A DNA stretch of 64,000 nt from Agreia sp. PsM10 (GCF_030433855.1 NZ_JARUXC010000007.1:144578-208577); one strand, 5' to 3'. Counted from the stretch's first letter, positions 50,860 to 59,756 are shown. Made by a program: numbers and translations. Notes: generated by a model not told the origin, from the letters alone.

Positions 50860-51875
50860 ATCGTCGATCACCACACCGGTTACGCCCCGCGACGGTGAAC
50901 CTGACCCTTCTCGTTCTTCTCGCGGTTCTGGCCGCGATCGCCGCGATGACCGGAGATTTCATCGTTCCGTTCGGCGACCTCGTGAAGGTGCTGTCGGGCA
51001 CAGCCGGCGACCTGGCGACCACTGTCGTACTGGAGTGGAGAGTGCCCCGCATAGCGGCGGCCATCGTCGTCGGTTCGGCTCTCGGAGTTGCCGGAGGCCT
51101 CTTTCAGACCGTCACCCACAACCCCCTCGCGAGTCCCGACGTGATCGGCCTCTCCAACGGGGCTTTCGTCGGGATGCTCGTCGCGCTCATCGCCGCCGGA
51201 TCGTCGATCGAGTCACGCACCATCGGCGCCCTGGTGGGCGGCATCGCCGTCGCCCTGCTCATCGTCGTTCTCGCGCGCGGCCTCGGCATCGGCGGTTTCC
51301 GCTTCATCGTCGTGGGAATCGCGATCTCATCGATGGCAGCCGCTGTGGGCACATGGCTCCTTCTGCAGGTCGATGTCGATACGGCGCTCTTCGCATCGGC
51401 CTGGGGTGCGGGCACGCTCGCCGGCGTGACCGTCGGCGGCGTCGCCACCGCAGCCGTGCTGGTCGGGATCCTCTTCGCCGTGATCCCCCTTCACGCGCGA
51501 GCCCTGCACCAGCTCGGTCTCGGCGACGACATCGCCGTCGTCACAGGGGTGCGCATCACGGTGACACGCATCACGATGCTCGCCGTCGGTGTGGTTCTCG
51601 TCTGCGCGGCCACGACGGTGGCGGGGCCCGTGGCCTTCGTCGCCCTCGCCGCCCCGCAGATCTCTCGACGGATCGCCTGCACGCCCCATATCCCGCTGCT
51701 GACGACGGCGCTCTTCGGCGCCGTCATGCTCAGCGCCTCCGACCTGATCGCTCAGCACGCCCTGCCCGTGACGGTTCCCGTCGGGGTCGTCACCGTCGTA
51801 CTCGGAGGCTGCTACCTCGTGTGGTTCCTCGTTCGAGAGGCGCGGGCGAGCAGGCGCGCCGGGCAAGGGGCCTGA
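50856..51875 (+). CDS. FecCD-type siderophore permease 2
   Basis: A 339-residue FecCD-family permease. It shows LEWRVPRIAAAIVVGSALGV and GGLFQTVTHNPLASPDVIGL, the conserved substrate channel helix, and VAGPVAFVALAAPQISRRIA close to the C-terminus. GTG start with four-base overlap to permease 1. Last gene of the siderophore set; the ATPase that would normally follow (FepC type) is absent, and the next gene is a COG0523-like gene on the opposite strand. Confidence 0.9.
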   Translation: MNRRSPHRLRPATVNLTLLVLLAVLAAIAAMTGDFIVPFGDLVKVLSGTAGDLATTVVLEWRVPRIAAAIVVGSALGVAGGLFQTVTHNPLASPDVIGLSNGAFVGMLVALIAAGSSIESRTIGALVGGIAVALLIVVLARGLGIGGFRFIVVGIAISSMAAAVGTWLLLQVDVDTALFASAWGAGTLAGVTVGGVATAAVLVGILFAVIPLHARALHQLGLGDDIAVVTGVRITVTRITMLAVGVVLVCAATTVAGPVAFVALAAPQISRRIACTPHIPLLTTALFGAVMLSASDLIAQHALPVTVPVGVVTVVLGGCYLVWFLVREARASRRAGQGA

Positions 51876-51896
51876 AGCGAGCCCCGTCGGCTCGGC

Positions 51897-52967
51897 TCAG
51901 TGGTGATGCTCGACCACCCACTCGGGGAACGGGTCGGAGTAGTGCGCCCAGGCATCCGCTCCGGCCACCAGCTCGTCTGCCGTGAGCAGGCAGTCGCCGA
52001 GCGTCGCCGCGAGTGCCTCCCCGTCGAGACCGGGGCCGAAGAACACGATCTCCTGGCCGATCGGCGAATCCGGCTGCCAGCTCAGCATGTCGGTGGGTCC
52101 GAGGTCGAGCACGTCGCCGGCGGTCGCCCACGATCCGACCCTGGCCGGGCGCGTCGCGAGCCGCACGAAACCGCGCGACCGGGCGACGCATCCGACGGTG
52201 TCGTGAGTCAGTCTCTCGGTCACGGCCGCGTGCAGGCGGCCCGGGTGGAACGGTCGCGGGTCGCGGAAGACGAACGTCGTGCAGGCATCAGAGACCGGAT
52301 GCGCGGGCGCAGTGTCGGCGATCTCACGCTGCCACCCCATCGTGGCTCCCAGCCTGTGCGCTCGTCCGCGCACCAGCAGCCCCGACAGCTGTCGCGCGTG
52401 CTCCATGTCGAGCGGAGACAGCAGCAGGGCTGACGGCGCCAGTCGCGCGAGGAACGCGAGCGCCAGGCGGGTGTCCGCCGGCGCAGCCGCATCCGGCACG
52501 TCTGTCAGCACGATCATGCTGGCGAACTCGAGGCGGGACGCCAGACGCCCCGGCGAAGTGAAATCCCCTTCGTTCCGGGCCTCGGGCGCGCGGTGGAAGA
52601 GGAGCTCGCCGATCTCGCGCACCGACGTCACCGCCACGACGTCGCGGATTCCGATGGGAGGCCTGGGGCGCCGGGAGTCGAGCATATGCTCGAGCACCAG
52701 GGCGATCTCGACGATGTCGGCGTGCGGTTCGACGACGATGACGGTGTTGCCGGTGAGCCCGTCGTCGTAGTCGGATGCGAGTCGGTGCGCGAGTTCGACG
52801 GCGAACGAGGCGTCGTCGTCGCCCCCGACGTCGAGCTCGACGGGGGCCTCCGATGCGGGGCGGCCGCTGAGCACGGCGGCGATCTGCTGCGCAGCCCGAC
52901 GGTCGCTGCCGCCCACCAGGGTCACAGCGAGACCGGCCAGTGAACTGCGGTCGAAGGAGTCGGTCAT
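51897..52967 (-). CDS. COG0523/CobW-like protein with degenerate GTPase motifs
   Basis: A 356-residue protein of the COG0523 metal-chaperone family by its C-terminal CobW_C-like half (FRDPRPFHPGRLHAAV, then GCVARSRGFVRLATRP). The N-terminal Walker A site is not conserved: VTLVGGSDRRAAQQIAAVL replaces the usual GxxGxGKT, and the CxCC metal-binding motif of the family is absent. It may be a non-catalytic member. A Zur-like box lies 15 bases upstream in a gap shared with a divergent zinc-independent L36 gene, so it probably belongs to the zinc-starvation response. Confidence 0.8.
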   Translation of the reverse strand: MTDSFDRSSLAGLAVTLVGGSDRRAAQQIAAVLSGRPASEAPVELDVGGDDDASFAVELAHRLASDYDDGLTGNTVIVVEPHADIVEIALVLEHMLDSRRPRPPIGIRDVVAVTSVREIGELLFHRAPEARNEGDFTSPGRLASRLEFASMIVLTDVPDAAAPADTRLALAFLARLAPSALLLSPLDMEHARQLSGLLVRGRAHRLGATMGWQREIADTAPAHPVSDACTTFVFRDPRPFHPGRLHAAVTERLTHDTVGCVARSRGFVRLATRPARVGSWATAGDVLDLGPTDMLSWQPDSPIGQEIVFFGPGLDGEALAATLGDCLLTADELVAGADAWAHYSDPFPEWVVEHHH

Positions 52968-52982
52968 GTGGGCTACTGTATG

Positions 52983-52997
52983 TGAGAATCGTTCTCA
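52983..52997. promoter_or_regulatory. Zur-like box
   Basis: TGAGAATCGTTCTCA is a perfect inverted repeat (6+3+6) that fits the actinobacterial Zur box pattern TGAxAATxxTTxTCA. It lies in the 49-base gap between the COG0523-like gene and the L36 paralogue, the usual pair of Zur targets. Confidence 0.8.
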
Positions 52998-53016
52998 ATA
53001 ACAACCGGAGGCAGCC

Positions 53017-53139
53017 GTGAAGGTACGCAATTCGATCAGGTCCATGAAGAAGATGCCGGGCTCGCAGGTCGTGCGCAGACGGGGTCGCGTGTTCGTGATC
53101 AACAAGCTCAACCCGCGCTTCAAAGCCCGCCAGGGGTGA
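53017..53139 (+). CDS. rpmJ: Ribosomal protein L36, zinc-independent paralogue
   Basis: A 40-residue protein, too short for most automatic calls. It begins [19 protein letters not shown], continues [20 protein letters not shown] and ends G. The four cysteine/histidine zinc ligands of the usual L36 are absent, which makes this the C-minus paralogue that replaces L36 when zinc is scarce. GTG start with CCGGAGG upstream. A Zur-like box 20 bases upstream and a divergent COG0523-like gene agree with that role. Confidence 0.9.
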   Translation: MKVRNSIRSMKKMPGSQVVRRRGRVFVINKLNPRFKARQG

Positions 53140-53318
53140 GCACGCCGCGGTGACGGATCCGCCTGCCGCTGCAACGCAGGAAAAACGGGCCGTATGGGGG
53201 AGTTCCGCACGCTGGGAGTCGGTTCTTCCTGAGTTGCGGCGCGACCCCGCCGTTACCAGAAGCTGAGCGGCGCGCAATGCCCCCGCCCTGAGAACCCGCC
53301 CGTCCTACGGTGGATCGT

Positions 53319-54218
53319 ATGACGGAACGCGACCAGTACACCTTCACGAACCCGGTCACCCAGTACGACCGGGTCGAACCGCCCGTGCAGCATCAGCCCG
53401 AGCCCGGGGTGCAGGCGCAGATGACACCGGTTCCCGATCTCGGCGAGAAGACCTACCGAGGCACCGGCCGACTCACGGGCCGCAAGGCACTGATCACCGG
53501 CGGCGACTCGGGCATCGGCGGCGCCGTGGCGATCGCCTTCGCCCGCGAGGGCGCCGACGTGGTCATCGTGCACCTGCCCGCCGAGAGGGAGGACGCCGAT
53601 CGCATCGTCGGCCTGATCGAGCAGGCCGGCACGAAGGGCCACGCGATCGCCGCCGACATCAGCGAGGCCGTCACGTGCCGCGCCATCATCGACGAGGCCG
53701 TGAACGTGCTCGGCGGACTCGACATCCTCGTCAACAACGCCGGCAAGCAGATCGCCGTCGATCGGCTCGAAGACCTGAGCGACGAGCAGTTCGAGCAGAC
53801 CTTCCGCACCAACGTGTTCGCGAACTTCTGGCTCACCAAGGCCGCGCTCCCCCACCTGCCCGAGGGCGCCACCATCATCAACACCGCCTCGCTCGAGGCC
53901 TACAAGCCGGCCCCCGACCGCCTCGACTACGCGTCGACCAAGGCCGCGATCAACAACTTCTCGAAGGGTCTGGCGCAGCAGCTCGCTCCCCGCGGCATCC
54001 GCGTGAACATCGTCGCGCCCGGCCCCACGTGGACCGCGCTGCAGGTGTCGGGCGGAGTCTCCGACGAGCAGATGAAGGCCTTCGACGACGAGAGCACCTA
54101 CCAGCGCTCCGGCCAGCCGGCCGAGCTGGCGCCCGCCTACGTGTTCCTCGCATCGGCCGAGTCGAGCTACGTCTCGGGCGAGACGCTCAACGTCAACGGG
54201 GGCATGGTCACACCGTGA
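53319..54218 (+). CDS. Short-chain dehydrogenase (extended N-terminus, glucose-dehydrogenase-like)
   Basis: A 299-residue classical SDR. The NAD(P) motif ALITGGDSGIGGAVAIAF is preceded by about 45 residues rich in Pro and Gln, as in YhdF/YghA-like proteins. DILVNNAGKQIAV and the catalytic LDYASTKAAINNFSKGL (Tyr-x-x-x-Lys) follow, and the end SSYVSGETLNVNGGMVTP is typical. It overlaps the next gene by four bases (GTGA) and opens a three-gene operon with a hydrolase fusion and a GMC oxidoreductase. Substrate unknown. Confidence 0.9.
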   Translation: MTERDQYTFTNPVTQYDRVEPPVQHQPEPGVQAQMTPVPDLGEKTYRGTGRLTGRKALITGGDSGIGGAVAIAFAREGADVVIVHLPAEREDADRIVGLIEQAGTKGHAIAADISEAVTCRAIIDEAVNVLGGLDILVNNAGKQIAVDRLEDLSDEQFEQTFRTNVFANFWLTKAALPHLPEGATIINTASLEAYKPAPDRLDYASTKAAINNFSKGLAQQLAPRGIRVNIVAPGPTWTALQVSGGVSDEQMKAFDDESTYQRSGQPAELAPAYVFLASAESSYVSGETLNVNGGMVTP

Positions 54219-55726
54219 CCGCCGCCGACGGAACCGTCTTCTTCCTCCCCGGCCTCGGATTCGACGCGGCAGCCGCCGCTCCGATCGCCGACGCCCTCGA
54301 CAGCCTCGCGGGCGGTCGCCTGCGCGTTGTCGGCATCGACCTGCCCGGGCACGGCGGGTCTCCGGATGCGCCGAACGGCTCAGTATCGGCGCTCGCCGAC
54401 CGCGCGCTTCAGGTCATCGAAGCCGAGGCCGACGGCGGCCCGTTCGTGATCGCGGCCCACAGCATGGGCGGCAAGGTCGCGGCCGTCGCAGCCCATCGCA
54501 TCCTGAACGGCGACGCGAACGTGTTCGGCCTCGCCGCGCTCGTGCTGCTCGCGCCGTCTCCGCCGACCCCCGAGCCCATGGCCGACGACAAGCGCGCCGA
54601 GATGCTGGGATGGGCCGAGAACGGGCTCATCTCCGAGGAGCACGCGATCGAGTTCGTGGCGCAGAACGTGGCCACCCCGCTCAGTGACGACGACGAGCGC
54701 GCGGCGATCGCCCAGGTGCGCCTCATGTCGCCGCTCGCGTGGCGTCGCTGGCTCACCGATGGCAGCACGGAAGACGTGTCGGAGGAGCTCGGCTCGATCG
54801 ACCTTCCCGTCGTCGTTCTGGCCGGCGAAGACGACGACGACCTCGGCGCATCCGCCCAGCCGGGCCTCGTCGCCGAGCTGTACCCGCGGGCCCGCGTCGT
54901 CGCTTTCCCCGAGACAGGGCACCTGCTGCCCTACGAGCGGCCCGCCGAGGTGGCGGCCGAGATCGTGCGGCTGTGGGATGCGACGGTATCGGTGAGCCCG
55001 CAGCTCACGCCCGAATGGGGCCGGCTCGTCGCCTCCGACCGCACGGCGCCCGAGGCGCGCGGCTTTCTCGCGCGCAGGCTGATCGCCGACGACCCGGACT
55101 ACCGGCCTCGCGCCCTCTCGGCGGCGCAGCTCGCCACGCTTCGCCTCCTCGCCGACCGGCTCGTTCCGCAGCCGGAAGGTCGACGCATCGACCTCGCCGC
55201 GCGAGTCGACGACGACCTCGCATCAGGGCGCGGAGACGGGTGGCGAAACGCCGGGCAGCCGGATGACGCCTCCGCGTACCGCCTCGGACTCGACGACCTC
55301 GCCGCCCTCTGGCCCGACGACACGGATGAACAGAACGCGGCGGCCGAGCAGGACGCCCTGATCGCGGGCCTCATCTCGGGCGAACTGAACGACCACGAGG
55401 CACTCGGCGGCGACGACTGGAACGGCGAGATGCGCCAGCACTGGATCGACGATGTGCGCGCCGACCTGACCCGAATCTGGCTGGCACATCCGGCCTCTCT
55501 CGCCCGCGTGGGCTACGACGGCTTCGCCACCAGCGGCGCGGCGACCGGCGACGCTGGCTACGTCGCCGTCGCGGCCGGCCAGCGCGACCCCTGGGAGCCG
55601 GCCGAGCTCGGAAGCATCGCATCCGACGATGACGACGAGTACGACGACGACGAGCAAGACGACGGGCGCGACAGCCCCACCCCGAACAACACCCGAACCG
55701 TCGAGGAGAACCCCGCGTGGATCTGA
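54215..55726 (+). CDS. Alpha/beta-hydrolase fused to a gluconate 2-dehydrogenase subunit 3-like domain
   Basis: A 503-residue two-domain protein. The first ~255 residues are an alpha/beta-hydrolase: GIDLPGHGGSPDAPN, AAHSMGGKVAAVAAHRIL with the nucleophile serine in HSMGG, and a late PETGHLLPYERP with the catalytic histidine. The second part (about 265-475) looks like gluconate 2-dehydrogenase subunit 3: LSAAQLATLRLLADRLVPQP and DDVRADLTRIWLAHPASLAR, then VGYDGFATSG and AAGQRDPWEP. An acidic tail follows. The family normally has separate proteins; subunit 3 accompanies the GMC subunit. GTG start inside the SDR stop; its end overlaps the GMC gene by 10 bases. Confidence 0.82.
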   Translation: MTAADGTVFFLPGLGFDAAAAAPIADALDSLAGGRLRVVGIDLPGHGGSPDAPNGSVSALADRALQVIEAEADGGPFVIAAHSMGGKVAAVAAHRILNGDANVFGLAALVLLAPSPPTPEPMADDKRAEMLGWAENGLISEEHAIEFVAQNVATPLSDDDERAAIAQVRLMSPLAWRRWLTDGSTEDVSEELGSIDLPVVVLAGEDDDDLGASAQPGLVAELYPRARVVAFPETGHLLPYERPAEVAAEIVRLWDATVSVSPQLTPEWGRLVASDRTAPEARGFLARRLIADDPDYRPRALSAAQLATLRLLADRLVPQPEGRRIDLAARVDDDLASGRGDGWRNAGQPDDASAYRLGLDDLAALWPDDTDEQNAAAEQDALIAGLISGELNDHEALGGDDWNGEMRQHWIDDVRADLTRIWLAHPASLARVGYDGFATSGAATGDAGYVAVAAGQRDPWEPAELGSIASDDDDEYDDDEQDDGRDSPTPNNTRTVEENPAWI

Positions 55727-57258
55727 GCCGCATGCGCACGTACGACCGAGACGAGATCGTCGATGTCGTCGTCGTCGGAACCGGAGCGGGCGGGGGTCCG
55801 CTTCTCGCGCGCCTCGCCGAGCGCGGACTGAAGGTCGTGGCCCTCGAGGCCGGCCCGAACACCGACCCCGACGGTTTCACGAACGACGAGATCGAATCGC
55901 CGCGCATCAACTGGATGTCGGAGCGACTGTCGGGCGGCGACGACCCCACCGCGTTCGGAACGAACAACAGCGGCTTCGGCGTGGGCGGCGGAACGCTGCA
56001 CTGGGGCGCGTTCACGCCGCGCCCCGACGCGCGCGACATGCGGCTGCGCACCGAGACGGGCGTCGGCGAGGACTGGCCGATCGACCACGCCGAACTCACC
56101 CGCTACATCGTGGAGGTCGAGCGCACCATCGGCGTCTCCGGCCCGACCCCGTATCCGTGGGACCCGGAACGCGAGTACCTCGAGCCTCCCGTCGACCGCA
56201 ACGCCCCCGCCGACCTCATGGCGGCCGGATGCGCACAGCTCGGCATCCGGGCCACGGATGCGCCGGCGGCCATCCTGAGCCGTGACCGCGACCAGCCGCA
56301 CTTCGGCGAACGGCGGGCGAGCCAGAACCTGGGCAGCATCCATCAGGGCGAGCGCTACGGAACGAAGGCCACGACCGCGAACACGTACCTGCCGGCGGCC
56401 GTCGCCTCCGGAGCGGAGATCCGCCCCGAATCGATGGTGCACGGCATCGAGCTCGACTCGCTCGGCCGCGTCGAGGCCGTGGTCTACCGGCACGAGGGCG
56501 TCGAATATCGCCAGCGCTGCGCTGCCCTCGTGCTCGCGGGCGGCGGCATCGAGACCCCGCGCCTGCTGCTGAACACGGGGCTCGCGAACTCCTCGGGCCA
56601 GGTCGGCCGCAACTTCCTCGCGCACGGCGGCGTGCAGGTGTGGGGCCGCTTCGACGAGCAGATCCGCGGCTACCGCGGCTACCCCTCCTCGCTGATCAGC
56701 GAAGACTTCGTGCGCCCCGACGACGTCGACTTCGCCGGCGGCTACCTCATGCAGAGCCTCGGCGTGATGCCGCTGAACTACGCGAACACCCTCGTGCGCG
56801 GCGCAGGGCTCTGGGGCGACGAGCTGATGCAGGCGATGGATGCGTGGCGCTATTCGGCCGGGATCGGGATCAACGGCGAGTGTCTGCCGGCGGAGGACAA
56901 CAGGCTCGTGCTCACCGACGAACGGGATGAATGGGGCGTGCCGCGCGCCCTCGTCACCTTCGCGGCCGGCACCAACGAGCAGGCCATCGAAGACCACGCT
57001 CTGTCGACGATGACGCGGATCCTCGAGGCGGCGGGAGCGCGGGAGACGCGGGTGCTCGCCCGCACCGCGCACACCCTGGGCACGTGCCGCATGAGCGCCG
57101 ACCCGTCTACGGGCGTGGTCGACGCCGACGGCCGCAGCCACGACATCCCGAATCTGTGGATCTCGGATAACTCGACTTTCCCGAGCGCCCTCAGCGCCAA
57201 CCCGTGCCTGGCGCAGCTGGCGCTGTCGCTGCGCACCGCCGACCGCATGCTGGCCTGA
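55717..57258 (+). CDS. GMC-family oxidoreductase
   Basis: A 513-residue flavoprotein of the glucose-methanol-choline family. DVVVVGTGAGGGPLLARLAE is the FAD-binding motif. Later SGFGVGGGTLHWGAFTPRP and VLAGGGIETPRLLLNTGLAN are family patterns, and the active-site His lies in HTLGTCRMSADPSTGVVD near the end. GTG start inside the hydrolase-fusion gene (10-base overlap). With the subunit-3-like domain next door it may form a gluconate- or sugar-dehydrogenase-type complex. Neither has a signal peptide, so the complex would be cytosolic, unlike the classical periplasmic enzyme. Confidence 0.88.
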   Translation: MDLSRMRTYDRDEIVDVVVVGTGAGGGPLLARLAERGLKVVALEAGPNTDPDGFTNDEIESPRINWMSERLSGGDDPTAFGTNNSGFGVGGGTLHWGAFTPRPDARDMRLRTETGVGEDWPIDHAELTRYIVEVERTIGVSGPTPYPWDPEREYLEPPVDRNAPADLMAAGCAQLGIRATDAPAAILSRDRDQPHFGERRASQNLGSIHQGERYGTKATTANTYLPAAVASGAEIRPESMVHGIELDSLGRVEAVVYRHEGVEYRQRCAALVLAGGGIETPRLLLNTGLANSSGQVGRNFLAHGGVQVWGRFDEQIRGYRGYPSSLISEDFVRPDDVDFAGGYLMQSLGVMPLNYANTLVRGAGLWGDELMQAMDAWRYSAGIGINGECLPAEDNRLVLTDERDEWGVPRALVTFAAGTNEQAIEDHALSTMTRILEAAGARETRVLARTAHTLGTCRMSADPSTGVVDADGRSHDIPNLWISDNSTFPSALSANPCLAQLALSLRTADRMLA

Positions 57259-57280
57259 CGGTCACGACCACACGTCTCCT

Positions 57281-57312
57281 CGTTCGACAGGATGTATCGA
57301 CGACACTCCGGT
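57281..57312. repeat. Dispersed repeat, copy 1
   Basis: CGTTCGACAGGATGTATCGA and the following CGACACTCC match the sequence at 62782-62813 at 26 of the first 28 bases. It lies in the gap after the GMC gene. The second copy overlaps the end of thiD/tenA. Confidence 0.6.
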
Positions 57313-57379
57313 CGCTGAGCTGTGACGCGCCGACGCAACTTCGATTCGTCCTGTAATAGCCGGGCGGGACGCGACTGAC

Positions 57380-57426
57380 TACGGGGCAGCCGTCCTACGG
57401 GCAGCCGTCCTACGGGGCAGCCGTCG
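57380..57426. repeat. Three-copy tandem repeat at the end of tetR
   Basis: The 15-16 base unit TACGGGGCAGCCGTCC is repeated three times (57380-57395, 57396-57410 with one G fewer, 57411-57426 with a last-base change). The tetR stop codon lies at the second junction, so the third copy encodes its last residues. Confidence 0.75.
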
Positions 57427-58024
57427 ATGGCTCAACGCCCAGGAGGCGGAGTATCGCCGGGGCCAGCACGTCGGCGGCATCAGATATCTCGGCCGGCGAG
57501 AGCGATGTCGTTCGTCTGAGGACGGCCAGGATCGCGCCGAGGGCGGCGGTCACGAGGATCTCGAACTCGAGAGTGTCGGCGACGGTGCCACCGTTCGTCA
57601 TCGCTGCGCTCACATCGGCCCGGATGCGCTCGCCTCGCGGGTCACCCTCGTTATCGATCAGCGCGAGGCGCTTGGTGAGAATAGCGGCCGTGCGCGGTCG
57701 TTCGAGAGCCAATCGGCCGGTGTGCCGGACACTCTCGATCAGACGCGTCACAGGGTCGGAATCGTCGGGCAGGCTCTCGTCGAGCCAGCCGAGGTACTCG
57801 TCGACAGCCGACGTAGCCGCCGCGTCGAAGAGCTCGTCTTTCGACGAGAAGTAGTTGTAGAACGAGCCGAAGCCCACATCGGCAAGATCGGTGATCGCCT
57901 GGATGCTGGCGTGCGCGTCGTCGCCCGTGGCTATGAGCTGCTGTGCGGCGTCGATGAGGGCAGCGCGGGTGCGCTCCTTGCGGCGGTCCTGCCGGGCCGG
58001 GCCGGGTGGGCTGGTCGATGGCAT
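57410..58024 (-). CDS. TetR family transcriptional regulator
   Basis: A 204-residue TetR protein with a clear N-terminal domain: RRKERTRAALIDAAQQLIAT and then AIQAITDLADVGFGSFYNYF followed by SSKDELF. The C-terminal region (DAADVLAPAILRLLG) is unremarkable. The gene diverges from the amidohydrolase at 58089. A palindromic region at 58044-58065 lies in the 64-base gap. The end of the coding sequence runs into a three-copy tandem repeat. Confidence 0.88.
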   Translation of the reverse strand: MPSTSPPGPARQDRRKERTRAALIDAAQQLIATGDDAHASIQAITDLADVGFGSFYNYFSSKDELFDAAATSAVDEYLGWLDESLPDDSDPVTRLIESVRHTGRLALERPRTAAILTKRLALIDNEGDPRGERIRADVSAAMTNGGTVADTLEFEILVTAALGAILAVLRRTTSLSPAEISDAADVLAPAILRLLGVEPSTAAP

Positions 58025-58043
58025 GACGACAATCTACTCCTGT

Positions 58044-58065
58044 CATCATTCATGATGTTTTCATC
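58044..58065. promoter_or_regulatory. Candidate TetR operator
   Basis: CATCATTCATGATG (58044-58057) is a perfect inverted repeat and overlaps a second one, GATGTTTTCATC (58054-58065). It lies between the divergent tetR and amidohydrolase genes. Confidence 0.6.
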
Positions 58066-58088
58066 AAAACTGTGGATACAATCAATTT

Positions 58089-59729
58089 GTGAATAGACAG
58101 GACGAACGAAAGAGCCAGGAGAATGCGGAGAACAGCCGCGAAAGCCCGGCCGACCAGGAGCCGCACGCTCCCGAGACTACGAAGAAGCGGGGAAGCAACC
58201 GGCGCACATTCCTGAAGCGCGCGGGCGTGGGAGCCGCACTCGTGGGCCTGGGAATCGCAGCAGATGAGACAGTGCGACGGTCCACCGCGCCGGTGGTTTC
58301 CGCACGCACTGCCGTGACGACGGCGGATGGTGTGCGCATCGACGACGTGACCGTCATCGACCCGACCGATGGGAGCCGCCGCGCCGGACAGTCGATCGTC
58401 GTGCGCGAGGGCCGCATCGTCGACGTCCTTCCGATCTCGTCTATCCCGGCCGAAGCATCCATGCGCGTGATCGACGGCGCCGGCCGATTCGCCGTTCCGG
58501 GCTACAACGACATGCACACGCACGTGCTGCAGTCGCCGATCGCCGAACTCGGCTTCGCCCTGATGCTCGCCCAGGGTGTCACCGGCATCCGCCAGATGGA
58601 GGGCTCGCCCGAGCTGCTGGCGAACCGCGCCGAGAACCGGCTCGGCCTGAACGAGAAGGCGCCGCGACTGCTGCAGATGCCGGGCAGTCTGCTGCTGCCC
58701 TTCAACGCGAGGTCCGTCGAGGATGCCCGGCTCGAGATCGCGCGACAGTGGGACCAGGGAGCCGACTTCATCAAGATGGTGCTGACCGACCGCGAGGTGT
58801 TCTTCGCGGTCATCGACGCGGCGCACACGAGAGGCATGCGCATCGCGGGTCACCTGCCCCCTGTCGTGCGCATCGACCGCGCCGCCGAGAGCGGGTTCGA
58901 CAGCCTCGAGCACCTCGGAACCGGGTCGAGCGTCTTTCTGACATTGTCGTCGAAGGCCGACGAGCTGTGGGCGCAGACCCCCACCGAGCTGCCGTTCCCC
59001 TCGTGGGCGACGGGCATCCCGTTCGCCGGCTGGGCGTTCGACACGTTCCTCAAGAAGAACTTCCTCGGCCCGGCGACCAGCACCACGGATGCCGACCAGC
59101 TCGCCCTCCTGAAGCACGCCTTCGCGACCTATTCCGAAGACCGCGCGGCACGGCTCGCGCACACCTTCGTTGAGAAGCAGACGTGGAACACGCCGACGAT
59201 GGCCAATATCAGGAGCAAGTACGTGCTCGACGACCCGGAGTTTCTCGAGGACCCGTGGCTTCAGCGACTCCCCGCCGCCGAGAAGGAGGAACACCTCGCC
59301 GCCGTCGAGGCATTCGGCTCCACACCGCGAGCCGACCTCGACATCCTGCACGAGTACTACGAACGGGTTCTTCAGACGGTGGGTATCTGGGCGAACGAGG
59401 GAGCGCCGATCATGACCGGCACCGACGGCAACGGCCGCGGTGTCGGCAACAGCTTTGCGATCGAGTTCCGCGAGCTGGGCCGTGCCGGGCTCACTCCGTT
59501 GCAGGTTCTGCAAGCCACGACCAGCGCGCCGGCGAGGTACCTCGATCGCACGGACCGTATGGGACGGGTCGCGCCCGGCATGGATGCCGATCTGCTGCTC
59601 CTCGATGCCGACCCGCTGGCCTCGATCGAGGGACTGAGCTCGATCTCGCTCGTGATGCGCGACGGACACGACTACACCTCGGCCGAGTTGAACGCCCGGG
59701 TCGACGAACTCATCGCGGCGCATGTCTGA
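58089..59729 (+). CDS. Tat-exported metal-dependent amidohydrolase
   Basis: A 546-residue amidohydrolase. The N-terminus has a highly charged leader and then NRRTFLKRAGVGAALVGLGI, a twin-arginine signal, so it is exported folded. The metal-site residues appear in PGYNDMHTHVLQS (H-x-H), ADFIKMVLTDRE (carbamylated-Lys position), IAGHLPPVVRIDR, FDSLEHLGTGS and a final Asp in PIMTGTDGNGRG. The C-terminal GRVAPGMDADLLLLDADPL is the usual end. GTG start. It is divergent from TetR, with a palindrome in the gap. Substrate (amide, lactone or cyclic dipeptide) unknown. Confidence 0.87.
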   Translation: MNRQDERKSQENAENSRESPADQEPHAPETTKKRGSNRRTFLKRAGVGAALVGLGIAADETVRRSTAPVVSARTAVTTADGVRIDDVTVIDPTDGSRRAGQSIVVREGRIVDVLPISSIPAEASMRVIDGAGRFAVPGYNDMHTHVLQSPIAELGFALMLAQGVTGIRQMEGSPELLANRAENRLGLNEKAPRLLQMPGSLLLPFNARSVEDARLEIARQWDQGADFIKMVLTDREVFFAVIDAAHTRGMRIAGHLPPVVRIDRAAESGFDSLEHLGTGSSVFLTLSSKADELWAQTPTELPFPSWATGIPFAGWAFDTFLKKNFLGPATSTTDADQLALLKHAFATYSEDRAARLAHTFVEKQTWNTPTMANIRSKYVLDDPEFLEDPWLQRLPAAEKEEHLAAVEAFGSTPRADLDILHEYYERVLQTVGIWANEGAPIMTGTDGNGRGVGNSFAIEFRELGRAGLTPLQVLQATTSAPARYLDRTDRMGRVAPGMDADLLLLDADPLASIEGLSSISLVMRDGHDYTSAELNARVDELIAAHV

Positions 59730-59756
59730 GGGGCCTTGCTAGGCTGACTGCAATTA

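Noticed and set aside
53140..53318. Extra small gene between L36 and the SDR
   Set aside because: No open frame with a ribosome site or recognisable product; probably promoter sequence for the SDR operon.
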